A stretch of DNA of 17,967 bases. Origin: Lutacidiplasma sp049802875. GTDB lineage: Archaea; Thermoplasmatota; Thermoplasmata; Lutacidiplasmatales; UBA184. The stretch spans positions 1 to 17,967 of the forward strand of contig JBARNH010000029.1 in the NCBI GenBank assembly GCA_049802875.1, written 5' to 3'. Within the stretch, counting starts at the first letter, position 1, and each line of letters starts with the position of its first letter. Shown here piece by piece: positions 1 to 6,014 of this stretch. A model generated the notes under the pieces. The model saw nothing but the letters and a program-made list of their open reading frames with translations, was not told the origin of the DNA and searched no databases. The position numbers and the translations under genes are program-made.

Positions 1-238
1 GCGCCGGCGAGACTGGCGACTGCGCACGCGCGGCGGCGCTCGAGCGGTCGGCCGCCTTCTTGAGCGCGTGGGCCCGGGTCCACTTGAACCGGTGGCCGAC
101 TCGACCCAGGTGGAGCTGCTGCTTGCGGCAGGAGCCCGAGCAGAAGTGGAACACGGTCCCGTCCCGCTTGACGAACATCGCGCCCGTACCGGGCTCGATC
201 TCCGAAGCGCAGAATGAGCACTGTCGCTTGATGACCAT
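1..238 (-). CDS. rpl24e: Ribosomal protein L24e (partial, runs off left edge)
   Basis: This is a zinc-ribbon protein of the large ribosomal subunit. Translation from the ATG at 238 gives MVIKRQCSFCASEIEPGTGA and continues for 79 residues to the window edge without a stop. The CxxC pair (residues 7 and 10) and the second pair in FCSGSC (about residues 33 and 37) form the zinc site typical of L24e. The following LGRVGHRFKWTRAH stretch also fits the family. The C-terminal part in view is Ala/Ser/Arg-rich and may be a lineage-specific tail. It starts 9 nt after the rps28e stop, so it is the third gene of the rpl7ae-rps28e-rpl24e operon. In other archaea ndk and infB often follow, and these would lie outside the window. 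Confidence 0.93.
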   Translation of the reverse strand, partial: MVIKRQCSFCASEIEPGTGAMFVKRDGTVFHFCSGSCRKQQLHLGRVGHRFKWTRAHALKKAADRSSAAARAQSPVSPA

Positions 239-247
239 CGTCGACCC

Positions 248-460
248 CTAGCGCACCGAGAGCTTGCGCGCCTCGCGCGCGGTCTCCCGCAGGATGAGCA
301 CGTCCCCGAGCCGGATCGGTCCGGCGACGTTGCGCGTGATGATCTTTCCGCGGTCGCGCCCGGCGAGGACGCGGACCTTGACCTGCGTCGCCTCCCCGGC
401 CATACCGGTCCGGCCGACGAGCTCGACGACCTCGGCCGGCGACCCTTTCTCCTCCGCCAT
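248..460 (-). CDS. rps28e: Ribosomal protein S28e
   Basis: This is a 70-residue small-subunit ribosomal protein with an OB-like fold, found in archaea and eukaryotes. The sequence carries the family's hallmarks: a GRTGMAGEATQVKVRVL core, GRDRGKIITRNVAGP in the middle, and the near-invariant C-terminal LRETAREARKL. The length is normal for the family. It lies 25 nt downstream of rpl7ae and 9 nt upstream of rpl24e, the usual archaeal order, and is surely co-transcribed with them. A GGGGAGG sequence about 9 nt before the ATG can serve as ribosome binding site. Confidence 0.96.
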   Translation of the reverse strand: MAEEKGSPAEVVELVGRTGMAGEATQVKVRVLAGRDRGKIITRNVAGPIRLGDVLILRETAREARKLSVR

Positions 461-485
461 CTCCGGAGCCTCCCCGCCCCGTTCC

Positions 486-857
486 CTACTTCTTCAGGGA
501 CGGGAACGTACTGGCGAGCTCCTCGAGGAGCCCCTTCGCCTCACCCGCTTCGACGACCGCGACGCTCGCCGCGGACTTCGAGAGGCCCGCGGATTGGCCG
601 AGGCGCTGCTTCTTCGGTACGTACAGGTACGGGATCCGCTTCTCCTCGCACAGCATCGGGATGTGGACGAGGATCTCGACCGGGTCCACGTCCTCCGCCA
701 TCACGACGAGCTTCGCTTCGGCGCGCTCGCTCGACTTCGTCACTTCGTTCGTTCCGACGCGCACCTTGCCGGTCTCGCTCGCGACCTGCACAAGCTGGAG
801 GGCTTTGTCGGCGATGTCGCTCGGGGTCTCAAATCGCACGTAGATCGGTCGCGCCAT
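486..857 (-). CDS. rpl7ae: Ribosomal protein L7Ae (kink-turn binding protein)
   Basis: This 123-residue protein binds kink-turns in 23S rRNA, in box C/D and H/ACA guide RNAs, and in archaeal RNase P RNA. The L7Ae/L30e/S12e signature is clear: the RNA-contact stretch GTNEVTKSSERAEAKLVVMA (residues about 35-54), then EDVDPVEILVHIPMLCEE, then IPYLYVPKKQRLG. The length matches archaeal orthologues (about 120). The ATG at 857 is preceded by GAGG with a 4-nt spacer. The gene heads the operon with rps28e and rpl24e. A TATA box at 931-940 implies a leader of about 50 nt, which contains a stable hairpin at 874-897. L7Ae is known to repress its own mRNA through leader RNA structure in some archaea, but I could not identify a kink-turn here. 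Confidence 0.96.
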   Translation of the reverse strand: MARPIYVRFETPSDIADKALQLVQVASETGKVRVGTNEVTKSSERAEAKLVVMAEDVDPVEILVHIPMLCEEKRIPYLYVPKKQRLGQSAGLSKSAASVAVVEAGEAKGLLEELASTFPSLKK

Positions 858-873
858 GGTTCCTCGCGTCAGC

Positions 874-897
874 GGAACCCCCGTTCTCGGGGGGTCC
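874..897 (-). promoter_or_regulatory. Hairpin in the rpl7ae mRNA leader
   Basis: The leader can fold into GGA, a C·T mismatch, then five C-G pairs around the loop GAGAAC, with UCC closing the base. It sits 16 nt upstream of the L7Ae start codon and just before the Shine-Dalgarno sequence. The position suits translational control, but no canonical tandem G·A kink-turn is evident, so a role in L7Ae autoregulation is only an inference. Confidence 0.4.
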
Positions 898-930
898 TCG
901 GCTCACGGGTAGGGCCTCGGTACGGGGCGC

Positions 931-940
931 GCTATTTAAC
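931..940 (-). promoter_or_regulatory. TATA box for the rpl7ae operon
   Basis: The minus strand reads GTTAAATAGC, an A/T-rich archaeal TATA-like element in a GC-rich setting. Transcription would start near 910, giving rpl7ae a leader of about 50 nt. The element overlaps the 3' end of the dienelactone hydrolase gene (stop codon at 932-934). Confidence 0.5.
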
Positions 941-1621
941 GCTGCTCACGGAACTCGCGCCCCCGGAGGCCGGGGACGCCCGCGCGGCTTTCATCTCCTC
1001 GAGGAACGCGAGCGTACGACGCCACGCCTCCTGCGCCGCCGCGGCATGGTGGAGTTCCCGTCCGGGCCGGTGGAAACCGTGCCGCACGCCGGGGTAGAGC
1101 TCGACGGTCACCCGTTTCTTCCACCGCATCGCCGCCGGCAGGAGCTCCGCGAACGTCCAGGGCGTGACCCGTTCGTCCTCGGACGCAAGGAGGCAGAGCA
1201 CCGGCCCCGCGAGCCCCTCGACGTCGTCCGCGCGGTCGATCCGGCCGTAGAAGTCGACCGCGAAGTCGAACCGGCGCTTGCACGCCGCGAGGAGCGCGTA
1301 CCCGCCCCCCATGCAGAAGCCGAGCGTCCCGACCCACGCGCGTGGCACGAGCCGACGCGTCACGGCGGCGCGGGCCGACTCGATCCGCTCGAGCACGTCG
1401 TGGTCGGTCAATTTCGCTCGGAGCGCCATCGCCGCCTCGACGCTCGGTCCGTACGCGCCCCCGTACAGGTCGACGACCGCCGCGGGGTACCCTGCGGCCG
1501 CGAGCGCCCGACCGACCGAGCGAACGTAGTCGTCGCGTCCGAACACCTCGTGGATGACCACGACCCCGACCGAGCCCTTCGTCCCGAACACCTCGGCGTC
1601 ATCGGGCGGGTCGGGGACCAT
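932..1621 (-). CDS. Dienelactone hydrolase family alpha/beta hydrolase
   Basis: This is a 229-residue cytoplasmic alpha/beta hydrolase of the dienelactone hydrolase (DLH) family, which uses a cysteine nucleophile to open lactones or cleave esters. The nucleophile elbow is GFCMGGG (residues 101-107, Cys103). The acid is probably Asp149 in SEDERV and the base His181 in GVRHGFHRPG. The IHEVFG stretch near residue 24 carries the Glu (Glu25) that activates the cysteine in this family. The length is typical (about 230). The start at 1621 has a strong GAGGAG six nt upstream. It lies 34 nt after tyrS on the same strand and is probably co-transcribed with it. The physiological substrate cannot be told from sequence, because the family is often annotated as carboxymethylenebutenolidase without evidence. 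Confidence 0.9.
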   Translation of the reverse strand: MVPDPPDDAEVFGTKGSVGVVVIHEVFGRDDYVRSVGRALAAAGYPAAVVDLYGGAYGPSVEAAMALRAKLTDHDVLERIESARAAVTRRLVPRAWVGTLGFCMGGGYALLAACKRRFDFAVDFYGRIDRADDVEGLAGPVLCLLASEDERVTPWTFAELLPAAMRWKKRVTVELYPGVRHGFHRPGRELHHAAAAQEAWRRTLAFLEEMKAARASPASGGASSVSSVK

Positions 1622-1655
1622 CCGAAACTCCTCGGCCCACGCAGCCGGGTCGTCT

Positions 1656-2726
1656 TCAAATCGTCTGCGCGGCGCGTCCGGTCCGGAACGAGTCGGGGCC
1701 GAGCTCGGGGTGTTCCGCGAAGTACTTTCGCGCCGGGGCGATGAGCCGGTCGATCGATGCGGAGACCGCGCCCTTCACGTCCTGCGGGTGGAGCTGACCG
1801 GCGCTCCATGCAGTCAGGAACGCCCCCGCGGTCTCGTACGTAACGCGGCCACCGTGCCGGGCGGCGCGCTCCACGACGAGCCGACCTTCCCAGGGGAACA
1901 CGATGAACCGGACCGCCTCGACGACCGGATTGCCGTCGACCTCCTTCGCCGGACAGAACGCTGCCCCGAATCGCTCCGCGATCTCTTCCGTGGTCGAGGG
2001 GATCGGCACCGACGAACCGGCGTCGGATTTCGACATCTTCCGTTCAGCGGTCCCTTCGGCGGGGTCCATCCGCCCGCCGCCCATCAGCGAGGAGAGGAGC
2101 GGGGAGTGGATCGCCGCGGGAACGGGCCAGCCGTAGTGGTGGGCGACCTCGCGCGCGAGTACGTGCGCGCGGCGCTGGTCCATGCCCCCGTACGCGAGGT
2201 CGACCGGAAGCTCGAAGATGTCGGCCGCCTGCATCGACGGGTAGAACAGTTTCGAAGTGTCGAGGTTCGCTTCCTCTTCGTCCCGGCCCATGATCGACAT
2301 CGCCCGTCGAGTGCGAGCGACGGTCGTCGCTTTGCCGACCCGGACGACCCGCGCCCAGTAGTCGGAGCGGCCCGTGAGCTCGTGCGCCCACCGGAAGCGG
2401 ACGCGGGGCGCGTCGGCTCCCAGGGCGGAGAAGGCGGCCTCGAGGTACTTTCCGCACGCGGTGATCCGGTCCAGGTCGCCGCCGAGCTTGTCGTTGATCC
2501 AGGCGTGCCAGTCGGCGAGGAACACGGTGACCTCGCAGCCGGCGTCCGCGAGGTCGATCACCTTCCGCGCGGTGATCAGATGGGCGACCGTCAGGGTCCC
2601 GGACGGCTCGAACCCGATGTACGCCTTGGGCCGCTCGCTCCGTTCGAAGAGCGCGCGTACTTCCTCCGGTGTGAGCACCTCAGCCGTGTCGCGGACGACG
2701 CGTCCGACCCGGTCTTCGAGGTCCAT
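1656..2726 (-). CDS. tyrS: Tyrosyl-tRNA synthetase (archaeal type)
   Basis: This 356-residue class I aminoacyl-tRNA synthetase charges tRNA-Tyr. It matches archaeal/eukaryotic TyrRS along its length: AYIGFEPSG (36-43), VTVFLADWHAW (66-76), the YPSMQAADI stretch (162-170), GGMDQRRAHVLARE (180-193, which contacts tyrosine and the tRNA-side region) and a perfect KMSKS at 230-234. An oddity is the HIGH-type motif, usually HLGH after EPSGxx, which reads TVAH (46-49), so the first His and the Gly are both replaced. Size and C-terminal region (EAVRFIVFPWEG, LHPQDVKGAVSASI) are normal. A TATA box 20-29 nt upstream of the ATG points to a leaderless transcript, which may continue into the hydrolase gene. 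Confidence 0.94.
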   Translation of the reverse strand: MDLEDRVGRVVRDTAEVLTPEEVRALFERSERPKAYIGFEPSGTLTVAHLITARKVIDLADAGCEVTVFLADWHAWINDKLGGDLDRITACGKYLEAAFSALGADAPRVRFRWAHELTGRSDYWARVVRVGKATTVARTRRAMSIMGRDEEEANLDTSKLFYPSMQAADIFELPVDLAYGGMDQRRAHVLAREVAHHYGWPVPAAIHSPLLSSLMGGGRMDPAEGTAERKMSKSDAGSSVPIPSTTEEIAERFGAAFCPAKEVDGNPVVEAVRFIVFPWEGRLVVERAARHGGRVTYETAGAFLTAWSAGQLHPQDVKGAVSASIDRLIAPARKYFAEHPELGPDSFRTGRAAQTI

Positions 2727-2745
2727 GGCCTCCGGGAGGCGGCGC

Positions 2746-2755
2746 GGTATTTAGG
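2746..2755 (-). promoter_or_regulatory. TATA box for tyrS
   Basis: The minus strand reads CCTAAATACC, centred about 24 nt upstream of the tyrS ATG. That is the spacing expected for a leaderless archaeal mRNA. The left arm of the inverted repeat at 2754-2796 abuts its upstream (BRE) side. Confidence 0.6.
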
Positions 2756-2796
2756 CGGTGGTTCCGACCCCCTTCCACCGCCGGGGAACCACCGCC
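2754..2796. repeat. Perfect 12-bp inverted repeat between divergent promoters
   Basis: GGCGGTGGTTCC (2754-2765) and GGAACCACCGCC (2785-2796) are perfect inverted copies with a 19-bp spacer, 31 bp centre to centre. An extra CCACCGCC (2775-2782) repeats part of the right arm. The repeat lies between the tyrS TATA box (2746-2755) and the TATA box of the coiled-coil ATPase gene (about 2808-2816), the place expected for an operator controlling both. Confidence 0.6.
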
Positions 2797-2807
2797 TGAG
2801 TTCCCCA

Positions 2808-2816
2808 GTTATTAAG
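2808..2816 (+). promoter_or_regulatory. TATA box for the coiled-coil KaiC-like gene
   Basis: GTTATTAAG is a clear A/T-rich element in a GC-rich intergenic region. It predicts a transcription start near 2838, giving a leader of about 15 nt before the ATG at 2853. Confidence 0.55.
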
Positions 2817-2852
2817 ACCCCACGGCGCGCTAGTACGGCCCCCAAGCTCGAT

Positions 2853-5114
2853 ATGGACGACGGCACGGTCGAAGGAATGGCCCCATCGACCCCCGCCTCC
2901 CGACCCGCCGAGGCCGGGGAGCTCGCGAAGGCGCTGGGCGTCGGGGCCGACACCGCCGAGACCCTCATCCAGGCCGGCTACACCTCCGTCCAGTCGGTCC
3001 GCGAGCTCACCGAGACGGCGCTCGAACTGTTGGGCGTCTCCACGAGCGACGTCGAGCGGATCCGTCGCCGCCCGGACCCCGCCTCGGGAGCGGCGCCGGA
3101 CCGAACGGCCGAGAACGACCAGATCGTTCAGCGCTGGGTCGGGACCGTCCGCCGGGCGGACCGTCCCCGCCGCCCTCAGATCACGGTCCCGACGAAGAAC
3201 TCGACCGATACTCTGCGCAAGTGGGTCGAAGGCGATGACGGCGCGATGGAGGAGTGGATCCAGTCCTCTCAACCGGCGCACGCGCCCGCGGCGACCCCGG
3301 TCATGTCGGCGGAAACGGCCGACCTCGAGGGGCCGCGACGCGGCCGGTTCGTCGAGGAGCCGAACGCTCCGGTCTCGGAGCGGGAGGAGACGGTCGTCCG
3401 TTGGCTGATGGGCCTCCTGGACCGGGTGAAGAGCGACCAGTTCGACCCGGCGACGATGATCCAGGAGACCCAGGACCTCCACCGGCATCTCTACGACGAG
3501 CGGACGAAGCGGAAACAGCTCGAGGAAGAGGTCGAGCACGTGAAACGCGGTTCGATCGCCGTCATCAAGTACGTCCGGTCGCACGAAGCGAAGGAGAAGG
3601 AGGTCGCGCTCCGGGCCAAGGAGGACGAGCTCGCGGAGCTAAGGCTCCGCCTCCTCGCGCTCGAAGGCGCCGGGGCGCGCTCGGAGGCGGCGGTGATCCC
3701 GGACGCCACGACCGGAGCAGTGCCGCCTCGGTACACGGCGAACGCGGTCGAGAAGGCGACCCGCGAGATCGACCAGCGACTGCGCGAGGAGTTCGCCGAA
3801 CGCGAGCACGCCTACATCGAGCGGGAGACCGAACTGCGCCGACGGACCGTCCAGCTCGAGAGCGAGGTCCGAAACCTGCAGAGCGAGACCGACCGGATGC
3901 GGGAGCGCGGCGAGTTGCTCGCGGGCCGCGCGTCGATCCCGGCGGAGGTCGACGAACGCCTCAAGGTCGTCGACCAGCGCGAGAAGGACCTCGTCACGCG
4001 CGAGAACGAGCTGCGGCAGCGGTTCGAAGAGATTCGCATCCACGCGGAGGAGGTCGAACGCGGCCGCTCGCCCCTCGAATTCAAGGAGCGCGAACTCTCC
4101 GCCTACGACCAGCAGCTCCAGACGCGCAAGCAGGCGCTCGATATCGAAGCCCGACGCCTCGAAGAACTCCGGCGGGAGGTCGCCGGCTCGGGGACCGTGA
4201 GCGCCTCGGAGGAAGCGCGGCGGATGGAGGACCTGCGGCACGAGCTCCACGCCAAGGAAGAGGAGCTCCGGGCCCGCGAGGGCGCGCTCCGGGAGCGAAC
4301 CCACGAGCTCGAGAAGCTCGTCGGCAAGGCGGCCGAAGCCGACGCCGACCAGATGCACGCCGACGCGGTACGGGCCGTCGCGGAGATCAAGGTGAAGACC
4401 GGTGTACGTCGACTGGACGACCTGCTCTACGGTGGGTTCCCGGCCGGTGCCCAGCTCCTCGTCAACGGACCGGCCCACACCGGCAAGGACGTCCTCGCCC
4501 GTCTCTTCTCCGTCGAGGGGCTCAAGCTCAACCTTCCCTCGATCTGGGTCGTCACCGACAAGACCTGGGGCCAGGTGCGGGATGACCTCGTTGCGCTCTA
4601 CCCGAAGTACGAGGCCGCCGAGAAGGCCGGCATGGTCCGGTTCGTCGACCTGTACTCCCGCGGGGTCGGCTCGACGCAGTCCTCGGCCGGTGTCCGCCTG
4701 CTCTCATCCACCGACAAGGGGGTCCTCGAACAGCTCGCCCAGACCGTCAACGCGATCTCCGAGGAGCTCAAGGAGAAGTTCGCGACCTACCGGCTCATCT
4801 TCGAATCCGTCTCGACCGTCACCGCCTACCTGGATTCGACCGCGACGTTCCGCTTCCTGCAGCCGTTCATCGGACGCCGCAAGATCGACCAGGCCGTCTC
4901 GTACTACGTCCTCGACCGCGGCATGCACTCGGACGCCGACCTCGAGACGCTGGAGCACATGGTCGACGGCTCGGTGAACCTCAAGATCGAACAGCTGAAG
5001 ACGTTCCTCTCCGTGAAGGGGATTGGCGAGACCCAGTCTCGGGCGTGGATCGGGTACACGTTCACGAAGCGGTCGCTCAACCTCGGCTCGTTCAGCCTCG
5101 ACCACATCCGGTAG
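2853..5114 (+). CDS. Long coiled-coil protein with C-terminal KaiC/RecA-like ATPase domain
   Basis: This protein has 753 residues. Residues about 21-72 look like a helix-hairpin-helix/SAM-like helical domain (LAKALGVGADTAETLIQAGY). Residues about 205-500 are a long, Glu/Arg-rich coiled coil with short breaks near 275-300 and 445. Residues about 512-753 resemble the KaiC/GvpD/RAD55 RecA-superfamily fold: KTGVRRLDDLLYGGFPAG, then a P-loop-like GPAHTGKD (539-546), then YRLIFESVST (646-655) in the Walker B place, and HMVDGSVNLK (702-711). The P-loop has Asp instead of Ser/Thr after the Lys, and Walker B has Glu for the usual Asp, so ATP hydrolysis may be altered. No membrane segment is seen. An SMC/Rad50-like or signalling role is possible, but the function is unknown. 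The start is set by the TATA box, and an in-frame ATG at 2877 is the alternative. The open frame upstream of 2853 is antisense to tyrS. Confidence 0.9.
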   Translation: MDDGTVEGMAPSTPASRPAEAGELAKALGVGADTAETLIQAGYTSVQSVRELTETALELLGVSTSDVERIRRRPDPASGAAPDRTAENDQIVQRWVGTVRRADRPRRPQITVPTKNSTDTLRKWVEGDDGAMEEWIQSSQPAHAPAATPVMSAETADLEGPRRGRFVEEPNAPVSEREETVVRWLMGLLDRVKSDQFDPATMIQETQDLHRHLYDERTKRKQLEEEVEHVKRGSIAVIKYVRSHEAKEKEVALRAKEDELAELRLRLLALEGAGARSEAAVIPDATTGAVPPRYTANAVEKATREIDQRLREEFAEREHAYIERETELRRRTVQLESEVRNLQSETDRMRERGELLAGRASIPAEVDERLKVVDQREKDLVTRENELRQRFEEIRIHAEEVERGRSPLEFKERELSAYDQQLQTRKQALDIEARRLEELRREVAGSGTVSASEEARRMEDLRHELHAKEEELRAREGALRERTHELEKLVGKAAEADADQMHADAVRAVAEIKVKTGVRRLDDLLYGGFPAGAQLLVNGPAHTGKDVLARLFSVEGLKLNLPSIWVVTDKTWGQVRDDLVALYPKYEAAEKAGMVRFVDLYSRGVGSTQSSAGVRLLSSTDKGVLEQLAQTVNAISEELKEKFATYRLIFESVSTVTAYLDSTATFRFLQPFIGRRKIDQAVSYYVLDRGMHSDADLETLEHMVDGSVNLKIEQLKTFLSVKGIGETQSRAWIGYTFTKRSLNLGSFSLDHIR

Positions 5115-5133
5115 TCCCGCGAACCGGTCGCTG

Positions 5134-5206
5134 CCCCTGCGGGTACCGACCGATCCCTCCCCCACGCCCGATACCGGTGCGTGGGAGGTCCGGGCGCAGG
5201 GGAACA
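5134..5206 (+). ncRNA. Structured element upstream of the SRP RNA (possible guide RNA or terminator)
   Basis: An outer 8-bp stem, CCCCTGCG (5134-5141) with CGCAGGGG (5195-5202), encloses an inner hairpin whose core is CCCACGC (5161-5167) with GCGTGGG (5179-5185). The trinucleotide ACA follows one nt after the outer stem (5204-5206). This outline recalls an archaeal H/ACA guide RNA, but the internal-loop arms are uneven (14-19 nt against 6-9 nt) and I cannot place a kink-turn. It could equally be a terminator for the upstream ATPase gene, which ends at 5114. Confidence 0.3.
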
Positions 5207-5222
5207 ACCCTTGGGCCAAGCG

Positions 5223-5230
5223 CTATGTAC
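5223..5230 (+). promoter_or_regulatory. Putative TATA box for the SRP RNA
   Basis: CTATGTAC is centred about 26 nt before the inferred 5' end of the SRP RNA (near 5250-5252), the normal archaeal spacing. The match to the consensus is modest. Confidence 0.45.
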
Positions 5231-5249
5231 GACTCCCGCGGTCGTTTCT

Positions 5250-5564
5250 CCGCTAGGCTGGACCGGGGGGTTGGGCGTCCCCTTACACACCGAAACCGTC
5301 CTTAGCGGGGGTGACAGGCAGGAGCGACGTTCGGACGAGCAACGTGTCTCGCGTGGCTTCGTCGAAGCTCTGTTCCGCTGGGCCGCGGGCATCGCGACGG
5401 GCGCTCGGAGGAGCGCCCTAGCGGTTATCCATCACGGGCACCGGGTCAGGTCCTGACGGGAGCAGCCTTACCGTGACCCGTCGACGCTGGCGGGGCGACG
5501 GGGCTGAGGAGTCCGCGGGGTCTCCACGTCGTTCGTCCGGATGGCAATCCTGCCGGCCTAGCAC
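5250..5564 (+). ncRNA. ffs: Archaeal signal recognition particle (7S/SRP) RNA
   Basis: This is the RNA scaffold of the signal recognition particle, which binds SRP54 and SRP19 and targets secreted and membrane proteins to the translocon. Helix 1 is formed by GCTAGGCTGG (5252-5261) and CCGGCCTAGC (5553-5562), ten pairs with one G·U, which fixes both ends to within a few nt. The 5' Alu-like domain has the archaeal GGGGGGTT...GTCCCC...CCGAAACCG pattern. Helix 6 is a perfect 8-bp hairpin, GGGCGCTC/GAGCGCCC with loop GGAG (5399-5418), the SRP19-binding form. Helix 8, the SRP54 site, is GGTCAGGTCC, loop TGAC (5454-5457), then GGGAGCAGCC. The symmetric loop is intact, but the tetraloop is UGAC rather than the usual GNAR. 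The length of about 310 nt is normal for archaea. Confidence 0.93.
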
Positions 5565-5586
5565 GGGGGCAGGTTCGGAGGAGGAC

Positions 5587-5611
5587 CGGGGGGAGCGGAC
5601 AGTATCCCCCG
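5587..5611 (+). terminator. GC hairpin just downstream of the SRP RNA
   Basis: CGGGGG (5587-5592) and CCCCCG (5606-5611) form a 6-bp stem with a 13-nt loop, about 23 nt past the SRP RNA 3' end. No T-run follows, so a role in 3'-end formation is only suggested by position. Confidence 0.3.
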
Positions 5612-5646
5612 ATGGCCTTCGAGGCGCCTCCGGGAACGGCGCGGGG

Positions 5647-5654
5647 TTTAAGTA
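5647..5654 (+). promoter_or_regulatory. TATA box for the small gene at 5687
   Basis: TTTAAGTA lies 33-40 nt upstream of the ATG at 5687, predicting a leader of about 10 nt. It supports 5687 over the in-frame ATG at 5612, which lies upstream of this element. Confidence 0.55.
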
Positions 5655-5686
5655 GCCGACCGGAGCGTTTCTTCGTACCGGCCCCT

Positions 5687-5980
5687 ATGCACAGCTACGT
5701 CGACCTGTTTTTCGCGGCCGACGGGGTCTCGCCGCTGGAGATTTCTGACCGGATCAAGGCGCTGGCCGGGATGGAGTTCATCATCGGGCCGCACGACATC
5801 GCGTTCGAATGGCACACGGTCGAGGACTTCCGAGCGAAGCTCGGCAAGGTCCACGCCGCCCTCCACGGGACGGGTGTGTTCTATCGGATCGAGACCGTGA
5901 CCGACGAGCCGGGGTTCGTCGAGCCGGTGGTCTGGCCGCCGCCCGCACTGCAACACAACACGGTCCATCCGGGCTACTAG
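5687..5980 (+). CDS. Small unknown protein, possible ferredoxin-like (RAM/ACT-like) fold
   Basis: This 97-residue soluble protein begins MHSYVDLFFAADGVSPLEIS. I do not recognise its family by name. The order of predicted elements, a strand (SYVDLFFAA), a helix (EISDRIKALAG), two short strands (MEFIIGPHDIAFEW), a second helix (DFRAKLGKVHAALHG) and a final strand (VFYRIETVTD), is beta-alpha-beta-beta-alpha-beta. That order fits a ferredoxin-like domain such as the ligand-binding RAM module of Lrp/AsnC proteins, here without a DNA-binding domain. The start is chosen from the TATA position and the end of the upstream SRP RNA. It is monocistronic and converges on the thioesterase gene with a 34-nt gap. 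The codon pattern (G/C third positions) supports a real gene. Confidence 0.75.
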   Translation: MHSYVDLFFAADGVSPLEISDRIKALAGMEFIIGPHDIAFEWHTVEDFRAKLGKVHAALHGTGVFYRIETVTDEPGFVEPVVWPPPALQHNTVHPGY

Positions 5981-6014
5981 CCCCCCACCCCCCCGCTGCC
6001 AGTGGAACCATTCC

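Noticed and set aside
1554..2852. In-frame upstream extension of the coiled-coil ATPase gene (433 more codons)
   Set aside because: It is antisense to tyrS and the hydrolase start, lies upstream of the TATA box near 2810, and its translation is Arg/Asp-rich without protein-like patterns. It is an artefact of few stops at high GC.
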